Shown here: in pieces, positions 23,927 through 37,144 of the stretch
Numbering within the stretch: position 1 is the first letter of the stretch
Layout of the letters: the number at the start of each line of letters is the position of its first letter
Assembly (NCBI GenBank): GCA_003640385.1
Contig: RCAB01000435.1
Coordinates: 1-53,054, forward strand
Origin: Setaria digitata
Lineage: Eukaryota; Nematoda; Chromadorea; Rhabditida; Setariidae
Direction: 5' to 3'
Length of the DNA: 53,054 bases
Position numbers and translations under genes: made by a program
Notes under the pieces: generated by a model
Told to the model about the DNA's origin: nothing
Database searches by the model: none
Seen by the model: the letters and a program-made list of their open reading frames with translations, nothing else

Positions 23927-24082
23927 ATGTTATTTTCATTAATCAATTTATTATTACTAATAGAATTACCGAAAGTAGAAGGAACAACATTAGCACCAAA
24001 TCATGTTGCTATTGAGATGAAACGGAAACATATCGATGCGGATACATCATGGCTAGAACCGGATAAGAATCATTTGCAAAAG
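23927..24082 (+). CDS. First exon of the secreted-protein gene: signal peptide
   Basis: The hydrophobic core LFSLINLLLLI is followed by a small-residue cleavage region near Gly19, then TTLAPNH. The donor GTATTC follows codon 52 in phase 0. The upstream sequence is GAAGAAAAAAATG. Confidence 0.82.
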
Positions 24083-27000
24083 GTATTCGAAATTCATTTC
24101 TTTTGTTCATTTCCAATATCCATAACAGTTTAAGTTATGCACTTTTAGTAGTATTATTACTATAGATTAGCATCTCAAACATTATTATAACCATTTTTTC
24201 TCAGTATGTTTGCATTGCATTTAAGCATTTCCTGTTTTCTCGTGTTTTTTATTCGTATATTTAAACGTTTTAATTAACGCACTATTTTAATCTGTCAGGT
24301 TTTTAACATATTGGTTTACTAATCATTTTAAATTATGCTTTTAAGTGCGTTATTTCTAGTAGTTACATATTCAATGTTGCAATAATTCTTAAATCATTTT
24401 TCAAGTACACAAGCTAATTGCTGTTTTGTCACAGTTTCAATTTCACTAAAAAATTTCACCCTTTAGTTAGTAATGATATTTATGACGTAACACTTGCTTA
24501 ACTTTGTAAATTGATTTAATTGAAAGTTGGACCATTTTCCGTGCCTAAAAAATGGTGCAACTTAAAGAATAATTAATTGCTTATTGTTTTGGTGAGATTA
24601 TCATGAAAAAATTTGCAGAAATAGTCTCATAATTTTTTTTTTTTAATTAATATAATAAGTTTTAATTTTTCTTTTTTCTTTCAGGTTTCCTTAGATGCAA
24701 GTGATCCGGAAAAGGTGATACTTGATCTTATTAATTCCGGAAAACAGTTAAGCGCATCGGCACGCGGTAATATGGCTGTGGCGGAAAGTGATGGACAGAG
24801 GGCACAGGTACAACGATTCGGCGACAAAGGTGGCATTGCGCAGGTTGAGGGACATAAGTTTGTCTTTGCTTCTTTTCTCTCGGTGTTTCCTTTTTTTGTC
24901 CTTCATGAGTTTATTAAATTGTTTTTCTTTTTTCTACAAAAATCAAATTAAGTGATAATTTCAAAAGTTTGAATTAACTGAGATTGTACTAAACAAACAA
25001 GTTTCTTGTCTGCGCAAGTCGTTTGTTAATTAACATCTGGATTTCAAATATCACGCTCCAAATGTATTTTCGTAGGAGTGTTTTTTTTTTAGCACTTTGT
25101 TTTAATGAATGTGTGAACGATAATAAACAAAATGAAATTTGTGGAATTTTTTTTGTTTTTTGTCCGATATTAGTTTTAAAAAAGAAAAAAATTGGATAAT
25201 TATTTTCATTTTTCTCTTTCCCCAGAGGTCAAATAAAAACTAAGGAAGACAATGAAGGTCATCATGCGTTCTTGAAAGCTGATGGAAAATATACATTAGA
25301 TACGGTTGCCCGTGGTTCCTTGAAGGATCCGAAAGATACGGACTTTGCGGCAACCAATGAGCGTTTTGATTTTGCACTTAATCCACATAGTCAGGATGAA
25401 CACGAAGGTACTGGGACATTATCATATACTGATAAGGTATTCATCTTTTAAGTTTATGTTAAAATTTTACTTTTAATAATTATTAGCGATCTCAGACTGA
25501 TAATTTTTCCCTCCTGCCATCCGGTAATACTATGTTTCTAGTTGCTATCAATAAACAATATGCTCTATCTATTTTTGACAAATCAATCACTTTGAATGAC
25601 CATTTATTGCTTTTTGTTTTGAAATACTTATCTTCTCCACCTCCCAACTATTATCTGTCATATCAAATTTTAGTATTTATCATCTCAATATATCCCACGT
25701 CCAAAGATTTTCTCTCCACCATTACTTTAATATAGTCTTAAAGTATATCATTTTATCAACTGATGATAATTTCTTAGATATTATCAAAATTATATTGGTC
25801 TGTTATTTATAGGAAAAAGGAAAGAGTGGCAAATATGCATACACAATAAAGAAAGATAACCGTAAAGTTGACGCTTATTTGTCAGCTGATACCATCCAAG
25901 ATGGGGACGAATTTTCTCAATCATTATTTGGTCGACGATCTGAGAAATATCACTGCACAGGTAGCGGATTTTTGTCACTTCTTTGTCCGATCCATCAAAT
26001 AGCAAAGATTTGATTAACTAAATAGCATAGTGATAAGTGATAACTTTGACTATCACTTATCACTATACTATTCAGTTAAATAATTTTACTCATTTAAGTT
26101 TTAAGTACGCAAGTTCCTTACATTTTTATGATATTTGTTGCAATGCATTTTAATATGCAAAAAGATAAATGTAAAAAAGTGAAAGTGAAATTTTTCTTAA
26201 CAACTGATTAAAGTATTTTCAAGGTTTTTTTTTTTAATTATAAGAGTGCTAGTGCTAATAATTCGAAAGTATCTGTTATCTTTAAATGTTTAGAAATAAT
26301 AACATATGAATGTTAGCATATTCCTGATTTATAAACTCGTAAATTTGCAGTAATTAAATTTAAATGTTAGTGATAATTTTAGACCCATATCATTCTTTCG
26401 ATTAATACTTTATTAAATTAATGTTCCTATAAATGATTTTACTTGCATCAACTCACTCATAGTTATTTCTTTTGCTTTACACTACGTTGTTTACGATACA
26501 GCCATTGATATTTGTGTAAACAATGAAAAATAAACATTTGTAGTTTACGTACTGAATGCAATATTTTGCATAAAATAATAATTACGCCTGATTAGTAATA
26601 ATTAATATAGCTTGCAAGTTTACACAATTTATAAAATTTATCACTTATTTCTTTTAAAAGCTTACTTATCTTTATTACAACAGTAAACAATTTTATTTTC
26701 CGCTGTTAGAGGATGAAGTATAAATAAGACACTATAGTACCTCTACTGATGAAATTAGTTGAATTATCATTTTATACTTTCAAATATTATATTATCCTTA
26801 TTTTGCACAAAATCATTTCGCGGTAAAAGAAACAGAATTAATAAAATTTTAAGCTCATGAATTAGGTTTAAAGAGAAATTGGGTTCAATAATTTAAAAAA
26901 AAAAAAAAGATTTATATACAATTAAAACTTTTTATTTCATGAAATGCCTAAATTTTGAAGCGATGGAGCTAATTTTGCATTGATTATGATGATAAATATG

Positions 27001-30000
27001 TTATTCTTCATGTTGTTTTGAAATATTTTCTCTCTTTTATTTACTTATTTATTTATTTGTTTATTTACTCTGCAAAACCTTTGCTTTGATTTTACTCTGT
27101 TTTTAATTTTTAAATTTTTAATCTTTTCGTTTTATTTCAAACATGTCATTTATCATTTCTATTTCATTTTCAATTCTTTTTGTTTATTTCATTTTTCATT
27201 TTTAAATTTGTCCGGAATAAGTCATCCATTACTTCTCTTTTTTCAATTTCAGCAGAAACACCAGGCATCTCACAGTGTTATGATGCCCAAGGACGTAGTG
27301 TGGGTAAAGTTGTCGCTGATAAGTCGGGCAACACTATCATTTATAACGACAAGGACGTACCCATTGCAACGGGAAGTGTACAGAAGCTTAATAATCACTC
27401 CTATCAGGTATATAGTGATAACAAGTTTATTTTTTCGTACTTTATGAAGAAGAAATGGGGAGAAAAGTTTATAATTTATTGAATTCCTCTTTTTTTCCTT
27501 AGACTCTTCTTAGTCCATAAAAAATTTCACTTTAGATTTTTTCACAATTTTTTATTATAAAAAAAATTAAGAGAATTTACATTGTATATAATATGATATT
27601 TTGGTTAAGAAGAAAAATTTCTTATTAAAGTTTTCTAAGTTTGAAAAAAAATCGTGTGATTTAGACAGCTTTATATTCGACGCTTTCCTTTGTAAATTCG
27701 TAATATATGATGGAGTAGTGATGAAGAATTTGAATAAATTTGAATTTCAATTTTGCAAATCAAATTACGTCTAATAACAAAATAAAGAATAGTTTTAGGC
27801 AGTGATAAGTAAAAATTTATTCATTGCGAAATTAAAAGATTCTCGAACATCATCTTGTTGCCGGGAAATAACTGGAAAAAATTGCACGGATCCAATCAAA
27901 CTTGCAAATCCATCATTTCATCATCCATCGGAACGAGATGGTGACACGTTGAAACTGACGTGGCCTGATTGTGTTGATATGGCCATTGATGTGACATTAC
28001 CACCAAGTGGGTGATTAAATTTCTAAACTGCGAATTAATTGCATTTATTTTTTTAAAAGTCTGTAATTTTGAAATATTCAAGTAAACAAAATTATATCAA
28101 GCTAATCAAAAATACTTTTTATCTTTCTGTTTACCTGAGCTAATATCACATCTTCTCAGTAGCATCCTTCCTGATAGACGCTCCTTTTCTTATTCCTAAA
28201 GTCTGATTCAAATTGAAATGTCCCAAATAAAATCATAAAGATTTGAATTTTAGAAGTTCACATCAATCGCCTTGCAATGAAGCTTGATGTAATGATTCAG
28301 CCAATTGGAAAGTTACGTTGCATGGATGTGGCAACATGTGGTCGTGAATGTTACTACTGCGATTGGTGTAAGAATACTAGGTTTCTGCTCCTTTCTTCTA
28401 ATTAAAAAGCAGAAAATTAATTCCAAATTAAAAATACTTTTGTTTTAATAATCAGTATGCAAAATTTTCAAATAGTAAGCTTTGAATATAAATGAAACGT
28501 TTCTAAGAAAAAATAATTCAAACGCAACTTTGTTTTCTATTTTTTAATTTGATTTTTATTTTTTTGCTGCAATCTTTATTACCGGGAATATGAAAAAAAG
28601 AAAATAATTGAAAGATAGTTAGTATTAATTTATCTAATTAATTATTATGGTTAACCTTTATAATCTTTAAATGAATAATTTTCAATTAGCTTGGAAAAAC
28701 TTAAGCCATACTTTTCATTTTTTTTGCGATAAAATTTAATTTCAGGAAATTAAAATTGCTAGAAAATACGGATGGTAATTTGTGTCGAGCAACGGAGGAG
28801 CGTACCTATCGCTTAACCGTTAAATTATGTCCACCACCGGAAGACCCGTTATTCACACTCTGTTCAGCATTTTCAAAATCAGTTTGGCAGAAAGATTATT
28901 GGCAAAAACAGGGAGCTGTTGATGTGTGGATGAAATTCTATGAAAGAGGCGAAACAAGAGCTGAGATAAAGCTTAATGATTTTATTAATTCATATTTATT
29001 CACCTGAAACATATCAGTTTTATCTCTATGAATTATCATCTCAGCGTGACTCCATTCACTGACCGATTGTTTTACCGTGTTATGCAAATTAAATTTCTTT
29101 TCTTTCTCTTTTTTTTTTAAATAATAATTTTTAAAAAGTGAAATAGTGTAAAATGATTTCTAGTTATCGCTAATTTTAATAATTTGTTTTCTTGATGAAA
29201 AACGAATGAAATGATTGATCTGAAATGATTAACACTTATGCATCTGATAAAATTTGTATTTTTAGATGGAAAAAGAATTTTTTGCACAGTTGGATAATCC
29301 ATTGCTTGGTAAAGCATTTAAGTTAGCGATGATAGCTGAATGGCTTGCTGCTAATAGCATCGATGTATGCGAAGTTTTATTTCAAGCATTTTTTTTCTTG
29401 TTATTTTAATCATGATGGTAGCGAATTTTTAATTTATCATTAATCTTTTGGATGATTAAAATCTGCTTGATCTTGTTTACCTACAACGAGCAACTATTTT
29501 GAACAAGCATTATTTCAATTTGTTTATTCTTGAATTAAATTTTAATCAATCTTAAATGAGTTTAATTTAATTGTTCTTATAGCAAGGTTCGTATACACCA
29601 ACTAATTCTGAACTTCTGGAATATTGGGTTTCGAAACGGGTTCCGGATCGTCTACTTGCATGTCAACATGCCGTCGTCGATTATGAAATTGAAGGAGCTA
29701 AAATGAAAACAAATTTACTATTTGAAGCTGCGACCACAGCTAATTCGGTATACCACCTGAAATCATATTTTATTTCTATCACATACTGATCACACTCTGG
29801 AAAATTATAAAGCTAATTTTTTATTTTGTGAACAATCCAATTTGTACCAATTAAAATATGAATTAGTAAATTTGCTCAGTGCTATGATTATTTTTTGCTT
29901 TTATTTTATTATCATAATCATTTTTATAATGGGATAGCACAAAAAAAAAATGAAATTATAGGATAGAGCGGCAAGATTTCTTTTATTTTTATTCTCTAAT

Positions 30001-30277
30001 TTTTTTTTTTTTTTTTTTTTTTCAATGTAAAAGGAAAAAATTAGTTTAACAAAAAAAGTATCACAAATTTGTGTAATCTGAAATTCAAAAGGGAAGTGAA
30101 TAAGTGTTGTAATTTCAGCTGCCCAATATTTTCAAAGATAAACGATGCAGCGCATTTGAAAAGCTTCAGGAAAGTCGCTTCCAAGCGGAAGCAGCGGAAC
30201 ACAAGCGTAACAACGGTCGGTCTAATATTCTCACCGGTCTCGGAAACTTTTTTAATAATATCAATAATGGACGGTGA
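23927..30277 (+). CDS. Unrecognised secreted protein, eleven exons, about 587 residues
   Basis: Modelled exons: 23927-24082, 24685-24857, 25226-25436, 25813-25960, 27253-27407, 27799-28006, 28254-28365, 28746-28923 (end uncertain), 29266-29364, 29583-29747, 30119-30277. All phases join. The ATG sits in an A-rich start context and encodes a signal peptide (MLFSLINLLLLIELPKVEG). Residues about 53-230 are Gly/Asp/Lys-rich, with alternating patterns suggesting beta structure. Residues about 280-450 carry clustered cysteines (SSCCREITGKNC, CMDVATCGRECYYCDW, KLCPPP). The C-terminal third is helical-looking and basic, ending NNINNGR. There is no transmembrane segment beyond the signal. I do not recognise the family. 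The two thirds before exon 8 are firm; the splice from exon 8 to exon 9 is the weak point. Confidence 0.82.
26013..26080. ncRNA. Long near-perfect hairpin in intron (unclassified)
   Basis: Two 30-base arms (26013-26042 and 26051-26080) pair at 28 positions around an 8-base loop (ACTTTGAC). The two mismatches are A-C type on the plus strand, which become G-U pairs if the minus strand is transcribed. It sits in the 1.3 kb intron between exons 25813-25960 and 27253-27407. The size resembles a miRNA precursor, but a small foldback element is equally possible. Confidence 0.45.
28746..29007 (+). CDS. Exon 8 of the secreted-protein gene, splice or read-through ambiguous
   Basis: The exon begins in phase 2 after TTTCAG and encodes CRATEERTYRLTVKLCPPP and more. 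The only GT that joins exon 29266 in frame is GTGTGG at 28924. The frame stays open and coding-like for 27 further residues (VWMKFYERGETRAEIKLNDF and on) to TGA at 29005-29007. Either that stretch is an alternative C-terminus, or a non-canonical donor or sequence error is present. Confidence 0.6.
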
Positions 30278-33148
30278 ACTATGTCTGTCATTATTCTTTA
30301 ATGCTTTTTTCATTTTAATCTGTTCTTTGGAATTTTTTTTTTTTTAAATTGCTGAGAAAATTTAACATTTCAGAAGGATAAATAGAAATTGAAAAAGTTT
30401 TCATTATGTCTCCTCCAAAAAAAAAAAAAGCATATTCCTACCTTCATTCTCTTTACCACTTTTCCATTGCGTTTTATTGCCGATTTAATCTGTAAAAATT
30501 ATTCATCGTTGTTGTCTTAACTTATCATGCTTTCATGTGTTATCAGTCTTGACAGTGTTTTTTTTAGATGTTTGATAAAAATTTCCTTCTTTTTGATTTT
30601 AATTTTTGCGTACATTTTCATTCATTTCTTTCTTTCTTTCTTTCTTTTTTTTTTTTTACTTTTTCCAAGTATACCTAAACATTCATCGAACCTGTCGGAA
30701 GAAATCTTTTTGATGAAGGTAATATTAACCTGGATGAAAACACATGCTGTAATTAAGGAATTTTTGTTCACTACCCGCTAATTAAATCAGAATTTTTTCT
30801 TCGCTCTGCTCCCATTGGACGGTTGCATTTGTGGAACTGAAAAAATTTGTGATTTGATCCAGAATGGAGTGCGATAAAAACAAAAGATACGAATGATATG
30901 ATAACATAAAGATACAACGGATGATATTGTTGATTAAGCCACATGGATGTGTAATGTGGTTGATATGCCTTGAACTGACATTTTGACTATAACGTCGATG
31001 ATAAATGAAGTGAGCAATTTAATATTGTAAAATATCTGTTTGAAATTACTAAATTAGATAATTTCGGCGAATTAAAGGGAAAGGAATATTGCTAATTACT
31101 ACCAAATGCAAATTTCATAACTAAATTTTGATTATTTTATTGATATGATAATCGTTTGGATTTGAGCAGTACACCAAATGTTAACACTGCATGAAAGAAA
31201 AAAGTGATAACACTTGGAAATGGTTAAACCATTTCCAAGCCAAATTAGTTGCTCTAATCCTTAAATATTATAAAAATTTTCCGTTGTTGTCTCATTTAAG
31301 GTTCTGCATTATCATAGTAATTCAAATAATTCTGAAATTTTGTCATCGAAATTTTCCAAATCTTCAAGTTTTTCTTTTTTTTATTCTAATTATATAAAAT
31401 TTGTATAAGCTGGAGGTTATTAAAATGTTGATGAATAAAAAAATGAAGCATTTTTTCCTTTTAGGATTTATAAATTAATTAAAATGAAGAAAAAGGATTT
31501 ATTCAATTATATTAAAGAAAAAAATATATCAATTTAACCATTTTTGTCTGTCTGTAAAATCAGTGGTAAAATGTTTCTTATCACACGCCTCTTAAGATGA
31601 GACTTGAATCGATTTCACTTTAAAAATAAGCAAACTGTATTAACAGTAATAAATTTGCAAGATTTACATGTCATGAAAATAATATATGATGCAATTTTTT
31701 GCAGAAAAAAGATTTTTAAGAATTTTGTATAAATTTTCATGTCTCTTTTTCCATTCTTCTGTTCCAAAAAAAAAAAAAAATAGGAAAAAAGTTGCGAATC
31801 TCGTTTCAAAACATTTATTAAATAAGGCAAGCATTAATAATATTAAACAAAAAATTTATCAAATTTAAGAATACAATTGCATTCAAAATACGATTACATT
31901 GGATTTCAAAATAAAATTTATGGAATATAAGCTGAAATAACAATATGACGTACCATTTAATGATGACAAATTTTCGAAAAAAAAAAAAAAAAGACAATAA
32001 AAAGTAATATGGACAATGAATGATGAAATAAAAGGATTTCAAAAAGGTGAAATAGCACTATAATTTCATGTTTTTCCTGCCCATTAAACTTTTCTTGCTA
32101 GTTATCATTAGCTTAATTAATTACTACTAAGTTATGATCTTGAGAAACATTCAAGTGAAACCGAATAATTTTTGCTATTTTCAGCAATTAGATAGTTGGA
32201 ATTTCTTTCTTTTTTTTTTTTTTTTTTTTTTTTTGAGGAAAGATTATGGTAGTAGTTACGTTGAAATAAAAAGATTTACTGCAGTTCAGTAATTATTTCG
32301 CTTTTTATTATTTTTTTTTTTATGAAGTTGGAATAAAATAATCTCTTTTTTATTTTTTTTTTTCCTATTATCTACTTTAACAGTTGTGATAACGATATCA
32401 GTGAAATGTTCAATAAAAAGATTTCCCATTCCCACCACATGAACTGCTTGGTGTTTATCTCAAATGATTCAACTCATAAATTGATGATCGAATTGAATAA
32501 CTGAAAATTGAAACATCAACAACGATTCACTGAAAACGAATAGAGATGGAAACGGCTGATGATAAATTGAAAATGTTAAAATTTGTTGTTAAAGAATTGG
32601 ACAAGTTTCAATTCGCCAAACATTCCATACAAATTTCCTTCTTCTCTTCTGATTTTCATTTCTCAATTTCAATCTTTTTTTTTTTTTTTTTTTTTTTGTA
32701 GCAAAATTGTTGAACAGGACATGATGGAGCGGTGAATTAGAAAGGAAAATCATTCGATGGAAATATACTACGAAGGAACTATTTTTTCCCTTAATTCCTG
32801 TCACATTCATATTATTTCAGTTAATAACGTGAAAGAAGAAAAAGAAAGAAAAACTTTTTTTTCAAAAGATTAAACATCGATGAAAGAATTGAACTACAGT
32901 AATTCAATGATAAAAGGATGATTAATAAGTTTTTCTTCAATAATCTGATGGTAGAACATCAAAATGTCTAATCAAATATGTTATCATTTTCTTCATTGGA
33001 TTCAAATAATTATTTGCGAAATTCCTTTGTATTTCTGTTACCTTCTTCAAATTTATTTTTTTGTTATTAATTAATTTAAAGTAACATGATTTGATTAATA
33101 AACAAAATAACTCATAAGGAATGAATAGATAAGTGCTTTTTTTTCAGT

Positions 33149-33262
33149 GCATAATTGAAGATGAATTGTTAAATTTCTTGCTTTTGTTAAAAATATTTAT
33201 TCNCCAGCGCATAATTGAAGATGAATTGTTAAATTTCTTGCTTTTGTTAAAAATATTTATTC
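33149..33262. repeat. 54-base duplication around a single N (assembly seam)
   Basis: Bases 33149-33202 and 33209-33262 are identical. The N is at 33203 and the two copies are preceded by CAGT and CAGC respectively. Same pattern as at 20518: unmerged contig overlap. Confidence 0.85.
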
Positions 33263-34698
33263 TTTCCAAAACATTTAATGCGACTAAAGAATAAAATATT
33301 ATGCAACATGATAGCTAATTACGGCTAATTACAACATGTTTAATGACCAACATCCATCAATGAAGATCTATTTGATGCTCAAAAGACTTTTCCGCTTCTT
33401 TTCCTCCTTGCTTTTATACTTTTATCTTGTGCTTCAGCTGTACATGATAATATATAAAGGCTTCCCGAAAAGTAGGGACATCTGTATTCTGCTGATATTG
33501 AGAAAAGTGTCACAGATGGAATGAAAACGACAATTTTGATGATAACAAGAATGATAATCATAATAGATTGTGTGATTTGGACAATCGACAACACTTTTAT
33601 CACCAACTTCATCACCAGGGAAAACGGGTAATGTTAGCATAAATTTACTTTTCCTAGCATTTGCACGGGAAAATCCGAGAGAAAAAGTAAATACTTTGTA
33701 AGACCCATTTTTTTCTAGTGATGAAATTATTGTCGATTGTCTTAATTTCTTTAATGATGATGGCATTAATAGCAGTAATAATAACAATAATGAAAACGTC
33801 ATATCGTTAGCTGCTAAGGAGTGAGGAAAGACTAGAGAGATGAAAATGAGAGCCAAGTGAAGCTGATATCGGAATGTTATATGGATGCTTTGCCTTCTGT
33901 CACCAATGCCATGAGCAGTATCGATGATGCCACTGTCATCATCATCATCAACATCATCTCGATAATGGTGATGATGACAGAAGTCTAGGAAATGTTTGGA
34001 TAGATTGTTTTGAGCTAGTGACTAGTGTTGCTAGCTAGTATAGTCTATAAAATTGTTGGCATCGAGATAAGCAACACCATCAATCCATCATGTTGCTACT
34101 TTCCTGGCTGTTGAAATTAACTTCAAACGATTTTTCCTCCGTTAGGTTAAGTTTCTTCCGCATTAACTTTTCCAAAAGGATTCATTTCAAGTTTTTAAAT
34201 CTATGGAAAGTTTCATTTGAAGACAATTCTCAACAACACCTCTGCTTGCTTTAGCTTATATAATTGAGTTTAATTAATTATTCAAGTACTTGGTTCTTTG
34301 GATCCAAACGACTTTCTTCTGTAATTTAATGAGACTATTTGATTTTACAAGATATGTTATCATACATTCAAGGAAGTTCTTTGATATTTTGCTTCTTCTT
34401 CCAGATTATACTGAGTTTCAAGTCACCCTTCACATATTATATGATGCAGTGATCGACTGATAGGAAATTAAAAACTATGCTTTAATAAGGTTAATTAACT
34501 TGTAATTGTTATACTATCTTGCCGCTACTTCGCTCTTATCAACTTTCCAATGTAATCTAATTTATCTTCTCATTAACTTCACAATAATATTATTTGCTCT
34601 AACTAGACAAAGAACTACTCACCTCAACTTAACCTAATTACTCAGCAAATTAACGAGCCACCCTCTACCTGCCACACATCTTCAACCTTTTCTTTTAT

Positions 34699-34725
34699 GG
34701 ACGAGTCAAAAAGAGGGACTCGTCC
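34699..34725. repeat. 9-bp perfect hairpin, loop 9
   Basis: GGACGAGTC at 34699-34707 pairs with GACTCGTCC at 34717-34725. It lies at the edge of the less AT-rich island. Confidence 0.7.
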
Positions 34726-34926
34726 GGGTCGTTACTGATTAATCGCTATTGCTTCCGGATGTCCCGGTCTACCTGTTGCCTTCCCGGTTTCCTTGCTGTG
34801 TTTGACATGATTGGGAATGCATTTTCGTGAATCACGTATACATGTTGCTGTTTGCTTTTGTGATTGTTCAGATGGTTGGACGTCCTGGCTGAAAAATAAT
34901 CTTTCTGTGATGTAGCAAAAGTTGTT

Positions 34927-34974
34927 CACGTGGTGGTGCTGCTTTTCACGTGTCAGCGCCACGTTACGTAACGT
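34927..34974. promoter_or_regulatory. Paired CACGTG boxes plus 14-base palindrome
   Basis: CACGTG occurs at 34927-34932 and 34947-34952, exactly 20 bases apart. A perfect palindrome (ACGTTACGTAACGT) follows at 34961-34974. CACGTG is the classic E-box bound by bHLH factors. The site is about 2.2 kb upstream of the yolk-receptor start codon. A regulatory role is inferred from motif spacing only. Confidence 0.35.
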
Positions 34975-37144
34975 TGCTTTATTTGACGGCGTTACTTTAT
35001 ATGATAATACTATGTGTAACGTGACGGTACTACTTCACTGACTCCTTTAACTCAGAGCAATCAAAAACATTCCTTCCGTTCTTTCTTTTGCAGTGTCATC
35101 TGGATATATTTAATGGTTGTTTTACAATTTACTGATGAGGAAAGAATTTGTTGGGAAAAGACGTCTTTTCTTCTTTCGCTAACATTTAGTGATAAATCAT
35201 TGCTTCATGAAGCATAGATCAGTGGATTGCCATTTCTTATTATTATACCAGAATGACCGATCTCATCTGTTCGTTTCGTAGTAATCCGGAAGATGAGAAG
35301 CAACGTGATCCGTTTTGCATTCCGGCACTGCTGTTGCACTGTCATCTGCTGGAAGAGTATTTTCTGCTCTCTATCGATTCTTCCCTGATCATTGTTTCAA
35401 AGCACCAACGACGGTGATATCAGTTGCTCTGCACACCTTCAAGCTCTTTTGCAGTATTTTTTGCTACTCCTTGTATGTCAGTGTATGTTGCTGTATGTCA
35501 CTATATCTCAAAACAACTATGTATGCAGCCTATATTTACTTATATCAACAATGTATACGCTTTATGTTCATGTGGAGATGGATATGTATACATATGCATG
35601 TGTGTATGTGTGTGCGCATGCATGTGTATGTGTATGTGGCAGTATATACGTTGTATGAGAGTGATATGTCAGGGCAGAAAATGCTATATTTATCATGTTA
35701 TCAGCATATTCATGATTTGAAACACTGCGAGAAGTAGTCATCACGTGGACCTTACTCCACTTACGTGAATGAATATGCATTAAATGGTGCAAAATATGTC
35801 TTAACATGATCACCATTATGTAAAAATTCGTTATTTTGTAAATTTAGTGGCCAGATAAAAAATGTAAAGAAGTTTTCTACATTGAAAAGTACAGAATATC
35901 GATATGGTATATCGTTTCCAAATTTTTAGATTTTTCTCCACGTCAAACTTTGTAGATTAAGTTCTATTATTTTAAATTTTCATCCAGAAATTTTCTGCAG
36001 TTATTGTTTTTTATTTTAGCATAATTAATTCTTGAGAGAAAAAGAAAAAGAATGCTCATTATGTTTCTCTTTCCTTCTTATTTTTCTCTCTTTTTTTCAA
36101 AGGACCTTTCGTTTTCTTCTTCCTTCAAATTTTAACATTTGGAACTAGTTTGTGTGTTATTTCGATGCTGCTATATATTTTAATTGTTATCATATCTTAA
36201 TGAACTGTTAATTTGTATCCCGCTCGTTATTCCTTTCCTTTCTTCCTCATGCAATCACTTCTGTTCCGCTCCCACTTGTTCTGCTTTGAAAGTGTTCGTT
36301 TATTCATGCCTCTTCAGTCTCTTATCACTCCATTATCTTTATGATTCATTGTTAATGTTTGCTCCTTCATCATTATTCCCCAAAAATTTTTCAGCTTTTG
36401 ATGCTTTCAGTTGCCACTGTGGTACTTCCAACTTTCAGTATTAGCTTATTGAACATTTTACATTGATCCCATGTGTAAGAATCGCTTTTGACGAGCAGCA
36501 CCATTGTGTCAGTTGATCAATATGATGAAAATTTCAGTGCATGTAGTGTATACTTGTTTCTTCTTATAGTTGTTTTATATATTTATCGTTCAGTCTTATT
36601 GCATTTTGAACTCTTTACTATGGACATTATTTACCATTAAATATGCGTTAATATATATGTTATAGTAATTAGCAATACTGTTGTTATTATTAAAATAATT
36701 AGTGGAAGATGTCTTCTTCTCATTCGTGATATGGTTATTTCGATTCGATAATTTTGGCAGTTTTGTTGCTGCAGCTGTTTTAATGGCGGCAATAGAGCTT
36801 GTGGTAATTTATTATATAGATTCAAGCTTAGCTTTAATTCATTAATATCCATTATTTACTTCAGATACGTTTGTAAATTCATACGCTTTCATTTGCATTT
36901 ATCAATTGCTATCAAAATAATTGTGGCGAAGAAAGGTATCGACGGTGTTATTATCAGCTTCACCAAGTGATCATCAAACAAACGTGTCATAATTTATCGA
37001 CCGATTTTACTGCATCAGTTTTGGTCATCCTTCTTTTGCCTCATTTCTTTACTCTATCGATCACCTATCCGATTACAATTGGTACTTGATTGCATGGAAC
37101 AATCATAGAACTGCATTTGCTGCTGTTATACGGACGAAAAAAAA

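Larger units (their letters stand above)
30278..37144. other. Long intergenic region upstream of the yolk-receptor gene
   Basis: About 6.9 kb with no frame showing domains, good splice structure or a signal peptide. It contains many poly(T) runs, an assembly seam at 33203, a CATCAT/GATGATG inverted repeat (33933-33980), a less AT-rich island at about 34680-35060 and a TGTATG-rich tract (35575-35645). Several open frames here (34732-34962 minus, 35315-35737 plus) are judged non-coding. Confidence 0.6.

Noticed and set aside
33434..33856. 140-codon minus-strand frame with a hydrophobic start
   Set aside because: Composition follows the AT-rich background (Leu/Ile/Phe/Ser from T-rich codons), other frames overlap it, and there are no domain signatures.
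33933..33980. CATCAT ... GATGATG 12-bp inverted repeat
   Set aside because: Explained by simple trinucleotide repeats of opposite sense; not evidence of a structured RNA.
34732..34962. 76-codon open frame, minus strand, in the less AT-rich island
   Set aside because: No splice context, signal peptide or recognised motif. Openness is explained by higher GC over a short stretch. It could still be part of an unannotated transcript.
35315..35737. 140-codon open frame, plus strand
   Set aside because: Its second half is a translation of a TGTATG-rich repeat tract, with no domains and several equally open overlapping frames on the same DNA. It is more likely low-complexity sequence.
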